Source: Arthrospira sp. PCC 9108
GTDB lineage: Bacteria; Cyanobacteriota; Cyanobacteriia; Cyanobacteriales; Microcoleaceae
DNA: 64,000 nucleotides
Reading direction: 5' to 3'
Assembly: GCA_016745315.1 (NCBI GenBank)
Contig: CP066886.1
Coordinates: 4,030,501 to 4,094,500 of the forward strand
A program made the translations under genes and the position numbers. The notes under the pieces were generated by a model that worked only from the letters and a program-made list of their open reading frames with translations, did not search any database and was not told where the DNA came from. This document shows positions 1 to 9,217 of this stretch, piece by piece (within the stretch, counting starts at the first letter, position 1; the number at the start of each line of letters is the position of its first letter).

Positions 1-103
1 GGCTGACATGGAAAACTTGACTGGCTTCGGTTTTGGGCATACCGTCTAGTTCAATTGCATTAATAACTTTTTGTCTAAGGTCGTAACTGTAGGGGGCTGG
101 CAT
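1..103 (-). CDS. IS630-type transposase, N-terminal fragment (runs off window edge)
   Basis: Thirty-four codons are visible, starting at ATG (101-103 on the complement) and open to the window edge. The peptide begins MPAPYSYDLRQKVINAIEL and continues GMPKTEASQVFHVS. It resembles the N-terminal helix-turn-helix of IS630/Tc1-type transposases, which binds the element's ends. No in-frame upstream ATG exists. The rest of the gene lies outside the window, so intactness cannot be judged. Family assignment rests on the N-terminal pattern only. Confidence 0.6.
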   Translation of the reverse strand, partial: MPAPYSYDLRQKVINAIELDGMPKTEASQVFHVS

Positions 104-165
104 TTTGGGTCTTCTGTAGATATCCTTGCCATTATACGTCCTAACTTTTCTGTTTTGTGCTATAA
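1..165 (-). mobile_element. End of an IS630-like insertion sequence
   Basis: About 60 bases separate the transposase start from a point near 162-165 where sequence homologous to the group II intron copy at 719 begins. IS630 elements insert at TA and duplicate it, and a TATAA string sits at this junction. I infer that the IS inserted into, and cut off, the 5' end of the outer group II intron. The terminal inverted repeat cannot be confirmed because the other end is outside the window. Confidence 0.4.
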
Positions 166-279
166 CTACCTACACAGACCTTTAAAAGTACCCCGGTGGA
201 TAGGACAAATCTAAAGATGGAATGCCCGCATAGATGGAACGTTTAAACCCCTCATTGGCTCTGCTAATAAATAAGTGAG
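166..279 (+). repeat. Group II intron 5'-region repeat, copy 1
   Basis: This stretch of about 114 bases is near-identical to 719-831, with a few substitutions and one small indel. Both copies begin CTACCTACACAGACC and end in AAGTGAG, after which they diverge. Their place upstream of domain V elements suggests domain I sequence of two related introns. Confidence 0.75.
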
Positions 280-718
280 TGTGCGAGATGTTTAGGAATG
301 AAATAGGGCTGAGATGCTCGAAATAACCTCCTAGTGGGGACTTCAACCCCTTGGTTGAATACAAGAAACTCGTATCTCGTTTCTGAGCATCCCCATAACT
401 GTTTATATGTCCCGACGTTTGGGGGAATCCAAACAAGGCAGGGAACTCAAGGTCAAGACTGAACGCTGGTGTTATGTACAGCAGGAAGTTGAGAGTAAAG
501 GCGATAGCCACCCCCAGTTTCAGGACTCACAACCCGTCAGATTGAAGCGGGGAACGGAAGGCGTGAGGGAAACCTGTTCCCAATAACCCGACCACTGCCA
601 ATCATCTATGATTAGGGAAACCGAATGTCCGGCTTGAACCATCGTCAATTTATAGTAGCGAAACAGGTTGAAACGCTGCGCTCAAAAGAGCAAGGGGAAA
701 AGTAGGAGTTTACTTACA

Positions 719-831
719 CTACCTACACAGACCTTGAAAATACCCCGGTGGATAGGACAAATCTAAAGATGGAATGCCCATATAAACGGAACGTTTAAAC
801 CCCTCTTAGGCTCTGCTAATAAACAAGTGAG
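719..831 (+). repeat. Group II intron 5'-region repeat, copy 2
   Basis: This is the second copy of the 166-279 segment and belongs to the inner, ORF-less intron that ends with the domain V at 1092. The inner intron may begin a little upstream, near 650, where GTAGCGAAAC loosely resembles a group II GUGYG 5' end. That boundary is a guess. Confidence 0.7.
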
Positions 832-1091
832 CAATATTACTCGCAAGCAGAGCGTGAAAAGTGTAAGCGTATGCCTCCTAGGGGAAAGGATGTGACTGAA
901 AGCTAATGCCTAACTGTAATGGTTAGGATATGCCCACTAGTCACGGTGTGGATATAGAGACCGCGACAACTAAGAGTGTTTATGACCAGAGCGAGTTAAT
1001 GACTACGTGGTTGTATATAGCTCCGAAAGTTGAGGTCATAAAGCAGGGGGTTGTAGCCCTGTTCCCAATGACAAAGGGGTATCCACATCAG

Positions 1092-1167
1092 GAGCCGTAT
1101 GAGGTGAAAGTCTCAAGTACGGTTTGGAATTGGAGTTGGGGAAGGCGACTTCCCTTTCGACCATAAC
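1092..1167 (+). ncRNA. Group II intron domain V and VI (inner intron)
   Basis: Domain V is at 1092-1125: GAGCCGTATGAGG, a GAAA tetraloop, then TCTCAAGTACGG pairing back. This is the standard bacterial group II catalytic hairpin. It is followed by a domain VI-like stem (TTGGGGAAG, GCGA, CTTCCC, CGACC) ending near ATAAC. The domain has paired arms with no obvious disabling change. Confidence 0.85.
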
Positions 1168-1181
1168 AAAATGCTCTTACC

Positions 1182-2372
1182 GTGAACCATGATTACCTAC
1201 TGTCCAAAATTCATTGTCCAAGCAGCCTGAAAAGAGACTTGAAACAATGGTTAAAAGCGGGTGTGCTAGATAACGGCGTATTCGAGGATACAGAAGCTAG
1301 GACTCCACTTGGAGGGGTAATAAGTCCAATACTCGCCAACATCGCACTGTTGGGTATGGGTAGGTTAATTGAAACAATGTATCCTAAGAAAAAGAACGTG
1401 GTACAAGCCACAGTAGTGAGATACGCCGATGATTTTGTAGTGATATCACCATCACTAGATATCATTGAACAGTGCAAAACTGCTATTTCCGAATGGCTAA
1501 AACCTGTAGGATTAGAAATAAAACCTGAAAAGACCAGAGTGTGTCATACACTTAACCCCATACAATGTGAGGGTAAAACAGAAGAGCCAGGCTTTGATTT
1601 TTTAGGATTCAACATCAGACAATACCCGGTAGGAAAATACAAAACTGGAAAAACAGGTGGGACAGCAAGCCGATTAATCGGACACAAAACCCACATAAAA
1701 CCCAGCAACAAAGCAGTTCAAGCTCATACAGAAGTGATTAAGGGTGTAATCAAACAACATAAAACTGCACCCCAGTCAGCCCTGATAAGCAGACTAAACC
1801 CAATAATACGGGGATGGTCAAATTACTACTCAGGAGTCGTCTCAGTCGAAACCTTCAACAAGCTAGACCATACAATCTGGAAGATGTTACGGGCATGGAC
1901 AGTATCAAGATGCGGAAAGGCAAGTCATGAAAAACTGAGGAATTACTTTAGACCCGGAACGGTCAAGCTCAGTAATGGGAAAGAAAGGCATGAAACTTGG
2001 TTATTCCAAACCGAGGACGGTCATCAGTTGTGGAAACATAACTACACGCCGATTGTCAGACATACCCTAGTGCGCCCCGAAGCAACACTTTATGACGGAA
2101 ATTGGACTTACTGGGCAACCAGAAAAGGACAAGCAATCGACACGCCAGCAAAGGTAGCCAAACTACTCAAAAAGCAAAAAGGCAGGTGTACCTGGTGTGG
2201 GCAATACTTTACCCCATCAGACCTAGTTGAAGTAGACCACATTGTAGCTCGAAGCCACGGTGGAAAGGATGAATACAAGAATCTTCAGCTACTGCACCGC
2301 CACTGCCACGATGATAAGACGGCGTTAGATAACGCCAACGCTGTGTCCATAACAATGGAACAATCAGACTAG
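1182..2372 (+). pseudogene. Group II intron-encoded protein, 5'-truncated (RT palm remainder, maturase X, HNH)
   Basis: These 396 codons begin at the NHDYLL segment of the reverse transcriptase. They contain the catalytic YADD, a maturase/thumb region (LNPIIRGWSNYY) and a C-terminal HNH nuclease (CTWCG, DHIVARSHGG, HRHCHDD). Related proteins are about 550-600 residues, so the fingers and the first palm aspartate motif are missing. Just upstream, bases 1168-1187 read out of frame as K-C-S-Y-R where K-C-F-D-R is expected, suggesting a frameshifted remnant. The GTG start is only the first codon available. The stop at 2370-2372 directly abuts domain V, as usual for these introns. Confidence 0.8.
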
Positions 2373-2449
2373 GAGCCGTATGAGGGGAAACTCTCACGTA
2401 CGGTTCTGAATGGGAGGGGGAGATGGTGACATCTCTCTCGACCCCTAAT
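2373..2449 (+). ncRNA. Group II intron domain V and VI (outer intron 3' end)
   Basis: Domain V at 2373-2406 reads GAGCCGTATGAGG, GAAA loop, CTCTCACGTACGG. Domain VI follows, with a GGGGGAGATG stem closed by GTGA and returning as CATCTCTCTCGACCCC, ending near TAAT at about 2449. The 3' exon begins there. Confidence 0.85.
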
Positions 2450-2526
2450 TATGTCAATTATAGGGGAATCATCTGCTTAGTACGCAAGTTTTTAGCTGGT
2501 GACGGATTCAGAGTAGGATGTTATCT

Positions 2527-3405
2527 ATGGCAACTATTAAAATCCACAGCGTTGGACACGCCTATGATCTGACGGCTCCAATAGATGGGTCCGATGTTGT
2601 TGTATTTATTCATGGCTGGCTGCTGAGTCGTCGGTATTGGCAACCTGTAATCGATCGCCTAAAACCTCAGTATCAGTGCTTATGCTATGACTTGCGAGGG
2701 TTTGGCGATTCTCAGTTAGCCAGTCGCCATCCATATTCTTGTGACTATGCTCCGGCTTCTTATGCTCAGGATTTAGGGATATTACTCGAGGAGTTAAATA
2801 TCTCTAAGGCTTGGCTTGTGGGACATTCTTTAGGGGGGACGATCGCACTATTAGCGGCGCAGCAATTGAGCGATCGCATTGCGGGGGTGGTTTGCGTGAA
2901 TGCTGGTGGTGGTATTTACCTAAAAGAGGAATTTGAGCGTTTCCGAGCAGCAGGGGAACAAATTGTCCGGTTTCGTCCGCGATGGCTTTGTCATCTACCT
3001 CTAATTGATTTGCTGTTTACCAGAGCCCAAGTCGCTTGTCCGGTTTCCAGGGAATGGAGCCGCCAGCGATTAATTGATTTTGTCATGGCGGACCCAGAGG
3101 CGGCTTTAGGTGCTTTATTGGATTCGACTACGGAGACAGAAGTGCATCGCCTCCCCCAAGTAGTGGCTCAATTACAGCAGCCTGTGTATTTTTTGGCAGG
3201 AATGTGCGATCAGATCATGGAACCTCAATATGTTCGCCACCTGGCTAGTTTTCATCATCTGTTTCGCAGTGGCTATCAAAATGTGATTGAACTTGCTAAT
3301 TGTGGACATTTAGCCATGATCGAACAGCCTGAGCAAGTGGTTGGTCACTTACGGGATATTCTGGCTCAACATGGCTCAACACAAGTGCAGCCCCATAATC
3401 ACTAA
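2527..3405 (+). CDS. Alpha/beta hydrolase
   Basis: The 292-residue soluble alpha/beta hydrolase has the oxyanion-region VVFIHGW, nucleophile elbow GHSLGG (serine near residue 100), an acid in AGMCDQ and the catalytic histidine in CGHLAM. The substrate is not predictable. An in-frame ATG at 2518 also exists, but TAGG at 2514-2517 sits 9 bases before the ATG at 2527, so that start is preferred. It lies about 80 bases after the group II intron. Its 3' end overlaps the convergent acetyltransferase gene by 30 bases. A second hydrolase of similar layout (FIHGW, RYW, cap with RFRPRW/MFRPKW) lies at 14896-15768, so the two look like paralogues. Confidence 0.85.
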   Translation: MATIKIHSVGHAYDLTAPIDGSDVVVFIHGWLLSRRYWQPVIDRLKPQYQCLCYDLRGFGDSQLASRHPYSCDYAPASYAQDLGILLEELNISKAWLVGHSLGGTIALLAAQQLSDRIAGVVCVNAGGGIYLKEEFERFRAAGEQIVRFRPRWLCHLPLIDLLFTRAQVACPVSREWSRQRLIDFVMADPEAALGALLDSTTETEVHRLPQVVAQLQQPVYFLAGMCDQIMEPQYVRHLASFHHLFRSGYQNVIELANCGHLAMIEQPEQVVGHLRDILAQHGSTQVQPHNH

Positions 3406-3879
3406 ATCCCGTTTGACTCCATCAATGACAGCTATCTGTGGGAGATAACCCCATTGTTGAAAGCCAAAACTGTCAAAGAGTTTCAGGCTGGGTTGGTTAT
3501 GGGCAAAAATTAGAGCCAGTAGAGTTTCACAGCCAAACTTTGGCCCTTCTTCTATGGCTTGATGGAGTAGTTTTTTGCCAATTCCCTGTCCCTGATAGTC
3601 AGTATGGATGTATATACTCAGTTCGGCAGTAGCATCATAGGCGGCTCGCTTCTTGAACGCCTGAAAACTCAACCATCCAATTATGCGATCGCCAATTTCC
3701 ACGACCCATAGGGGGCGTTGGGCTGACTGACATTCCCGATACCAGCCTAACCGACTCTCAACGGAAATTGGCTCTAGGTCAGCCGTGGCGATTTTTTGGG
3801 GAACGGCTAAATTGTAAATTTCGATAATTTGGGGTAAATCGTTTTCGAGTGCATCACGAATTTTCAAGTTATTCTCCAT
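3376..3879 (-). CDS. GNAT-family N-acetyltransferase
   Basis: This 167-residue GNAT protein starts at MENNLKIRDALEND. It has an acetyl-CoA pyrophosphate loop in the form GQGIGKKLL, and ELSIYIHTDYQ and FGFQQWGYLP segments as in the phosphinothricin acetyltransferase-like subgroup that acetylates small amines or amino acid analogues. The longer ORF begins at 3957, but its first 26 residues do not look like the family; the ATG at 3879 places the fold start normally. Its 3' end overlaps the hydrolase gene on the opposite strand by 30 bases. The real substrate is unknown. Confidence 0.8.
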   Translation of the reverse strand: MENNLKIRDALENDLPQIIEIYNLAVPQKIATADLEPISVESRLGWYRECQSAQRPLWVVEIGDRIIGWLSFQAFKKRAAYDATAELSIYIHTDYQGQGIGKKLLHQAIEEGPKFGCETLLALIFAHNQPSLKLFDSFGFQQWGYLPQIAVIDGVKRDLVIMGLHLC

Positions 3880-4201
3880 AAACTCCCGTACACAGTTTAT
3901 TGGCAGTTGCTCACTCAGGCTTTGACCACATATTCTGAGTGTGAATATTTGATTCACAGCCTAAATATAAACTTGAAACAATCATCAGATATGCCTTTGG
4001 CTAGTTTATGGTGTGGTTAGTGCTTTGGTCAGTAATCTTGAGAGCGCGGAAAGGATTTGGGGCTGCCAGTGGTGGTTTCATAATGCGATCGCCTTCTAAT
4101 ATTAGGGCTAACTGTCGATAAATCGGTATTTTAGACTACCAATTTTTGAAAATTCTAGGGCGGAACCTGTGTCCTTGGGAAATACTGCATTTTCCGGGAG
4201 T
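3880..4201. other. Intergenic stretch, no gene recognised
   Basis: These 322 bases lie between the 3' end of the glycosyltransferase gene and the 5' end of the acetyltransferase gene, both on the minus strand. It holds one GCGATCGC-type site and no convincing ORF, RNA or strong hairpin. The promoter of the acetyltransferase gene must lie at its left-reading end near 3880-3960. Confidence 0.5.
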
Positions 4202-5365
4202 TCAAAGTTGTTTATAGAATTCCAGCTGTTGCTTGGCTAGGGCATGGTTAGTGTAGCAGGAGAGGGCTCGCTCATATCCCCGTTGACCTAGTTCTTGGGT
4301 CAAGTCTGGGTTACTGATTAACTTTTCTAGGCAGTCGGCTAGGGCTTCGGGGTTCCCTTCCGGGAAGACTAACCCAGCTTGGTCAATTACATAGGGAATT
4401 TCCCCAGAGTCCGAACCAATTAGGGCAACTTGGCAAGCCATAGCTTCGATGAGAACGTGGCCGAATTGCTCTTTCCAGCCGACGGAGGTTAGGGTTTTAA
4501 ATTTGTAGGTGGTTTCCGAGGGTAAAACTAGGGTATTCATGACGTTGATATATTGCCAAACCCGGTCATGGGCGACACTCTCGACTATAATTAGCCGGTC
4601 TTGAATCCCTAATTCTTGAGCTAGGTCTAAAAGTGGCGATCGCAGCTCTCCCCGCCCTAGTAGTAACCATTTCCAAGGGTGATGTTTGACCTTAGCTAAT
4701 GCTTTAGCTAGGGTGATTAGTCCTTTTTCTTCCACAAACCGACCAACGAAGCCTACCACAAAGGTATCCGGTTCTATGCCTAATTCCGCCCTTAATTCCG
4801 GTTGTGGTTCCGGTTTAAATAGGGTTTCATCGACTCCTAATTGAGGCATCACCTCCATCGGTCCTTGATATCCATGGTCGCGCAAAATTTCCGCCCCGTC
4901 CTGGTTTCCTACAATAATACCATCAGTGTTACCTAGGTTATATTGTTCCAGTAGCGACACGGGAAATTTGAGAGTATATGGTAAATTCCACCAGGTAAAA
5001 AACACATTTTTCGCGCCTATACCTAGGAGTTTATTTAGGGTAATAAATTCAGCATAGGTTAAGGCTTTTGCCCCTTGCTCGATTTGGATAATATCAGGTT
5101 TAAACGATTGTAACAGAGGAATTAAATCCAGACCAAAAGTCAGCAAACCTTGGTTATTTTGACTAAGGTTAGATATAGGAACCACCTTAAAATTTCCCTC
5201 ATCCACAGGTTCGGATTTAACCTGCTCACTTTGGACACCGCCAGGGTTCCAAAGACGGGGTACAATCACTATAACCTCAATACCCGGTTCAAGGTTAGCT
5301 AAAATCCGCAGTTTCTCCCGGTTGAGATCAACAATATAAGTGTGACTAGCGACAATAATTTTCAT
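4202..5365 (-). CDS. GT4-family glycosyltransferase
   Basis: This is a 387-residue cytoplasmic glycosyltransferase of the GT-B fold. The N-terminal Rossmann half starts MKIIVASHTYIVD. The C-terminal half has VGFVGRFVEEKGL and the GT4 nucleotide-sugar site, with EQFGHVLIEAMAC then GSDSGEIPYVI; the second glutamate of the E-x7-E pattern is in EAMA. The ATG at 5365 is preferred over an in-frame start three codons earlier. The upstream gene, transcribed in the same direction, is an O-antigen-polymerase-like membrane protein, so a role in polysaccharide assembly is likely. Donor and acceptor are unknown. Confidence 0.85.
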   Translation of the reverse strand: MKIIVASHTYIVDLNREKLRILANLEPGIEVIVIVPRLWNPGGVQSEQVKSEPVDEGNFKVVPISNLSQNNQGLLTFGLDLIPLLQSFKPDIIQIEQGAKALTYAEFITLNKLLGIGAKNVFFTWWNLPYTLKFPVSLLEQYNLGNTDGIIVGNQDGAEILRDHGYQGPMEVMPQLGVDETLFKPEPQPELRAELGIEPDTFVVGFVGRFVEEKGLITLAKALAKVKHHPWKWLLLGRGELRSPLLDLAQELGIQDRLIIVESVAHDRVWQYINVMNTLVLPSETTYKFKTLTSVGWKEQFGHVLIEAMACQVALIGSDSGEIPYVIDQAGLVFPEGNPEALADCLEKLISNPDLTQELGQRGYERALSCYTNHALAKQQLEFYKQL

Positions 5366-5650
5366 AGCTATCAATTGCCTGTTGTTTGCTAATTAGGTCG
5401 AGGGGAAGGGTGGATGATTGAAATTAAATATTCCCACTGGTTATCTAAGCCGTAGTTAATCAACAGCTAACCCATGCTAGACCATAAATATAGTTTATCC
5501 TAACTCTGTCAAAAAAGCGAATTTGGGGACGAAGAGACACCTAACTAGACCGCCACATAGTCGGGGGATAATGATGGCTATGTTCGCGGGCATTTATTAG
5601 TCATGGTTGCCAGTTTTTGACAAGTTATTGCATAAGGAGATTTTGAGATA

Positions 5651-7279
5651 TTATATTTCATCTTCATCTAATTCTCCTTCTTCTATGAGTCGTTTAATTT
5701 CTTGCTTATCAATTTCCGGTAATTTATAGATAACCCCGGCAAAGTACCAATAATAAACCGCTACCGGGTCAACATCGAGGGGATAATAATAGGTGTTGTA
5801 ACTAATCACCAAAACAAACACCCAGAAAGAAGCCCCAAAACTGCGGAGGCTTTTTTCTTTAACGGAACGGTAAGTTTTAAAAGCTGTGAAAGTAATCACA
5901 GTTACAAAAAATAGAAAAGCGATCGTCCCTAGGGGTCCAATTTCATAAATCAGCTTGGGATAGTAAGTTTCAATCAATCGAGTTCTGCCAAAAACACGAG
6001 CGGAGTTAGTCGCTCGTCCGAGACCATTACCAAGGATTCCCCGTTGTGCGCCACTGCTTTGATCAAACTGCCCGGAAATAAAGTCAGTGGGAGGGGAAGC
6101 ATTCCACCGATCCACAAAACTATCAACTCGTTCCTGAACCATTTCTGGGTTAGCAATCATGACTATACCCAAAAGTAATCCGAGACCCCCACCAATAGGA
6201 ATAAAGCGCTTGAGATTAGCAATTTGTCCAGTGAGAACCAGTAGAATAATTGTCACTACCGGCACTAATGCTAAGGCAATACGCTGTCCAGAAATCACAG
6301 CATTTACAAATACTAATGCCATGCCAATTAATCCGGCTATACGCCATTTTCCTGATGGATCACTAAAGGCGGTAGCAAAGGTAAAAAAGGCGTTAGCAAT
6401 TAAAAACCAAGCCCACTGCCAAGGAGCGACAAAGGTTCCCGGAAGTCGGATCATATTTTGGGAGGGGCTAAAAACTAAAGATCCGCCTACGAAACACTTA
6501 TACTCGATGGTTGCTTGAAACAGATCGTCTCCTGTCAGATGGTCAGTTCCTTGACAGCGACCACTGGCGAGAAATTGATATTGTACCATGCCCAAAAGGC
6601 AACATATAATTGCCAGTATTAGGGTCATGCGAGTTAAAAACAGCAAATCTTTTTTGTCTCTGATATGGTAGTAGGCACAGGTAATTAGGGGAACATAGCC
6701 CATAAATACCTTTAACCCCAAAATTCCCATAGCTATGGGTTTCTCGCCCGGTCTGGGGTCAAGTTGTTGCAAGCCATTGACGCAAATGATGGTGAGAATA
6801 CAAAAACCCAGAAGAATTAGCAGAGGTTGTTTAAGAGCCTTGGGAATAATGATAGGGAGTCCTTTGCTTTTCCAGTCTTTATACATAGAAGCTAAGGCTG
6901 GAAAATAAAAGCCATCTTTGGCAAGCTGAAATATGACATTTCCGCCCCCAATCCAGTAAGTAATAGTTCCAGAGAAGGGCATATAGATTAGGAAACCCCA
7001 GAGACCATGACGGGGGTATTTATAGCAAAGAACCAAGACTAATATGCCACCACCACCAGCAATGGCGAGTCTTTCATCTTTGACGAAAAACAGAGCCACC
7101 CCAACGATCGCACCAACAATTAGAGTGGGAATTACAGTGCCTAGAACAGCTTTAACGTCTTTAGCAAACTGGCGCTGTTTAGCTTTAAGTTGGGCTTTAG
7201 TTAGGGTCGGCTTTTTCTGCTGTTGTTTGGACTTTTTTTTCCGGGACTTCTTTTTTTTGGATTTAGTCTTAGATGCCAT
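5651..7279 (-). CDS. O-antigen ligase/polymerase-like membrane protein (HpsL-like)
   Basis: This 542-residue protein has a very lysine-rich cytoplasmic N-terminus (residues 1-45), then about ten to twelve hydrophobic segments, a large loop near residues 245-285 and a late loop containing GAQRGILGNGLGRATN. That topology and the late G-x-G loop fit the Wzy/O-antigen ligase superfamily, which transfers or polymerises lipid-linked glycan repeats on the periplasmic side. A lysine-rich start resembles cyanobacterial HpsL, linked to hormogonium or motility polysaccharide, but that is recalled and not demonstrated. The downstream GT4 gene supports a polysaccharide role. Confidence 0.65.
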   Translation of the reverse strand: MASKTKSKKKKSRKKKSKQQQKKPTLTKAQLKAKQRQFAKDVKAVLGTVIPTLIVGAIVGVALFFVKDERLAIAGGGGILVLVLCYKYPRHGLWGFLIYMPFSGTITYWIGGGNVIFQLAKDGFYFPALASMYKDWKSKGLPIIIPKALKQPLLILLGFCILTIICVNGLQQLDPRPGEKPIAMGILGLKVFMGYVPLITCAYYHIRDKKDLLFLTRMTLILAIICCLLGMVQYQFLASGRCQGTDHLTGDDLFQATIEYKCFVGGSLVFSPSQNMIRLPGTFVAPWQWAWFLIANAFFTFATAFSDPSGKWRIAGLIGMALVFVNAVISGQRIALALVPVVTIILLVLTGQIANLKRFIPIGGGLGLLLGIVMIANPEMVQERVDSFVDRWNASPPTDFISGQFDQSSGAQRGILGNGLGRATNSARVFGRTRLIETYYPKLIYEIGPLGTIAFLFFVTVITFTAFKTYRSVKEKSLRSFGASFWVFVLVISYNTYYYPLDVDPVAVYYWYFAGVIYKLPEIDKQEIKRLIEEGELDEDEI

Positions 7280-7435
7280 TTTGGGTTCAATTCTAAGTTG
7301 GGCAGTAACTAGGCATTTGTAACTTGCTCCCCGACTAAAAACCGCCTTGGTTGGTCACGCTAATCGAAATTATATACCAACAATTAGGGGACTGCCCAAT
7401 CTGATCCGCCCTGTTATGCCCATCATTAGGGGAGA

Positions 7436-8899
7436 TTAGGCAATTAAGTATTGTTGCACCACTCCCACTAAGCGATCGCACCAATATTGCACCAGGTTAG
7501 GGTTAGCCGCTTCTACCATAACTCTGATCAGCGGTTCAGTACCAGAAGCGCGCACCAGTATGCGACCTTGATCCCCCATATCAGCTTCAGCACTAGCGAT
7601 CGCATTTTGTAGAGGTTCGCAGTTTTTCCAATTACGGCGGCTGTCCGGGTTTTCCACTCTGACATTTCGTAACAGTTGAGGATAGGTGAGGAAACTATCA
7701 TCCACCAGTTGGTTGAGCGATTTTTGCGATCGCTTCACTAAAGCTGCTAGGTGTAATGCCGTCAGTAGACCATCTCCTGTGATGCTGTAGTGATGACAGA
7801 GGATATGGCCCGACTGTTCACCCCCCAACATAGATCCCGTCCGCTTCATTTCGCTGTGGACGTGCTGATCTCCCACCGGGGTGCGGATCATTTTTCCTCC
7901 CAGTTTTTCCCAGGCTCTCTCAAATCCCAAGTTTGCCATAACCGTAGAAATAATCAAATCCTGGGGCAGTTGCTGCGCGTTTCTGAGGGTCTGCCCCCAG
8001 AAGTACAGGATATAGTCGCCGTCAACGGTACGACCCCGGCTATCGACCGCTAACACCCGATCTGCGTCCCCATCAAAAGCAAATCCTAAATGGGCTTGAT
8101 GTTCTATAACAGCTTCGCGGAGTAGGTCCAGGTGCGTAGACCCACAGTTAACATTAATTTGATGACCGTTGGGAGACTCATGTAAACAAATCACTTCGGC
8201 TCCCATTTCTCTAAATACTTGAGGTGCAATATTTACCGCCGCCCCCCAAGCCAGATCCAAAACCACCCGCATTCCCTGTAGGTTAGTAGTTGGTAGCAGG
8301 GGACGATACAGAGAATCAGCATAATTCTGGACTAATTCCGGTCTGTAGTAATGTTGTCCACAGGAATCAGAATAAACCGGGAAGGCTTCCGCCCCCCGTA
8401 GGGCTGCTTCTATTTGCTTCTGGAGGTCGCTGGAGAGTTTTGTGCCGTCTGCGCCAAAAAATTTGATTCCGTTATCTTCTGGGGGGTTGTGGCTGGCGGA
8501 TATCATCACCCCACCCATAGCTTTACAGGTTTGGGTGAGGTAGGCTACTCCCGGAGTAGGACAAACTCCTAAATTCCATACTTCTAGTCCCGCCGCCGTT
8601 AACCCCGACGATAGGGCCATCGCTAACATATTACCCGAAATCCGGGTATCTTGTGCCAGGATGACAGGGCCGAGATTGTCCTGTTGCTGGCGGAGAATTT
8701 GTCCGGCCCAAAAGCCTACCTGTAGCGCCAGCGGTGCGTTTAGAAGTTCTCCGACTCGCCCGCGAATGCCGTCTGTACCAAATAGGGGACTACTAGGAAG
8801 TTCCCCCCCAAAGACGGGACGGGTTTTGGCCGGGTTGACTGCATTTGTTACTGGGCGCGATAGTTTGATGTTCTGGGAAGGGACTGGTGTTGATACCAT
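7436..8899 (-). CDS. glmM: Phosphoglucosamine mutase
   Basis: GlmM converts glucosamine-6-phosphate to glucosamine-1-phosphate for UDP-GlcNAc, peptidoglycan and LPS. The signature set is complete: FGTDGIRG at the N-terminus, the phosphoserine loop ISASHNPPEDNG, metal site DGDADR, sugar-binding GGEQSGH and phosphate-binding RASGTEPLIRV. The start is decided by the ribosome binding site: AGGAG lies 8 bases before the ATG at 8899, while an in-frame GTG at 8908 overlaps that AGGAG and is unlikely. The protein is 487 residues, with an N-terminal extension of about 35 residues before the core. It is monocistronic as far as can be seen. Confidence 0.95.
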   Translation of the reverse strand: MVSTPVPSQNIKLSRPVTNAVNPAKTRPVFGGELPSSPLFGTDGIRGRVGELLNAPLALQVGFWAGQILRQQQDNLGPVILAQDTRISGNMLAMALSSGLTAAGLEVWNLGVCPTPGVAYLTQTCKAMGGVMISASHNPPEDNGIKFFGADGTKLSSDLQKQIEAALRGAEAFPVYSDSCGQHYYRPELVQNYADSLYRPLLPTTNLQGMRVVLDLAWGAAVNIAPQVFREMGAEVICLHESPNGHQINVNCGSTHLDLLREAVIEHQAHLGFAFDGDADRVLAVDSRGRTVDGDYILYFWGQTLRNAQQLPQDLIISTVMANLGFERAWEKLGGKMIRTPVGDQHVHSEMKRTGSMLGGEQSGHILCHHYSITGDGLLTALHLAALVKRSQKSLNQLVDDSFLTYPQLLRNVRVENPDSRRNWKNCEPLQNAIASAEADMGDQGRILVRASGTEPLIRVMVEAANPNLVQYWCDRLVGVVQQYLIA

Positions 8900-9217
8900 G
8901 TTATTCACTCCTCTCGATGTTCACACACTCACAAAGGAGGATAGCACGTCCGGAACTGAGGAACCTTGATCTACAATTCAAGTCTTGAGTTGATGTCTGG
9001 GAGCGTATCAGGATATTTTAAGTTTTGCGATCGCCTTTTCAACCACTCGGCTAATATACAGATGACCTAGTTTGACGTAGTTAGGCGTTATTTCGTTCCT
9101 AGGTTTAAGGTTGAACTGATAGGATGTTATGTTATTCTAACTCCCTGGACAGCCTCTGGCGTGGAGACTGATACTTAGGACATATTCAATTCATCATTGG
9201 GGAAAAAGTTAAGTTTA
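8900..9217. other. Divergent promoter region between glmM and the GT-C-like gene
   Basis: These 318 bases separate two divergent genes. It contains a GCGATCGC site and several A/T-rich stretches, but no ORF or repeat I can support. Promoters for both genes must lie here; no operator was recognised. Confidence 0.5.

Larger units (their letters stand above)
166..2449 (+). mobile_element. Composite (nested) group II intron with truncated intron-encoded protein
   Basis: The order of parts is: intron 5' segment (166 on), a second homologous 5' segment (719 on), domain V/VI (1092-1167), RT-maturase-HNH ORF (1182-2372), domain V/VI (2373-2449). Two starts followed by two ends, with the ORF between the two ends, is what a twintron gives: an ORF-less intron nested inside an ORF-carrying one. 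The N-terminal third of the RT is missing and the left end abuts an IS, so the outer element is probably immobile unless helped in trans. Exact intron boundaries are inferred. Confidence 0.6.

Noticed and set aside
182..511. Minus-strand ORF of 109 residues in the intron region
   Set aside because: It lies across group II intron RNA sequence and has no protein family resemblance.
930..1166. Plus-strand ORF of 78 residues
   Set aside because: It reads through domain V/VI of the inner intron, so it is structural RNA.
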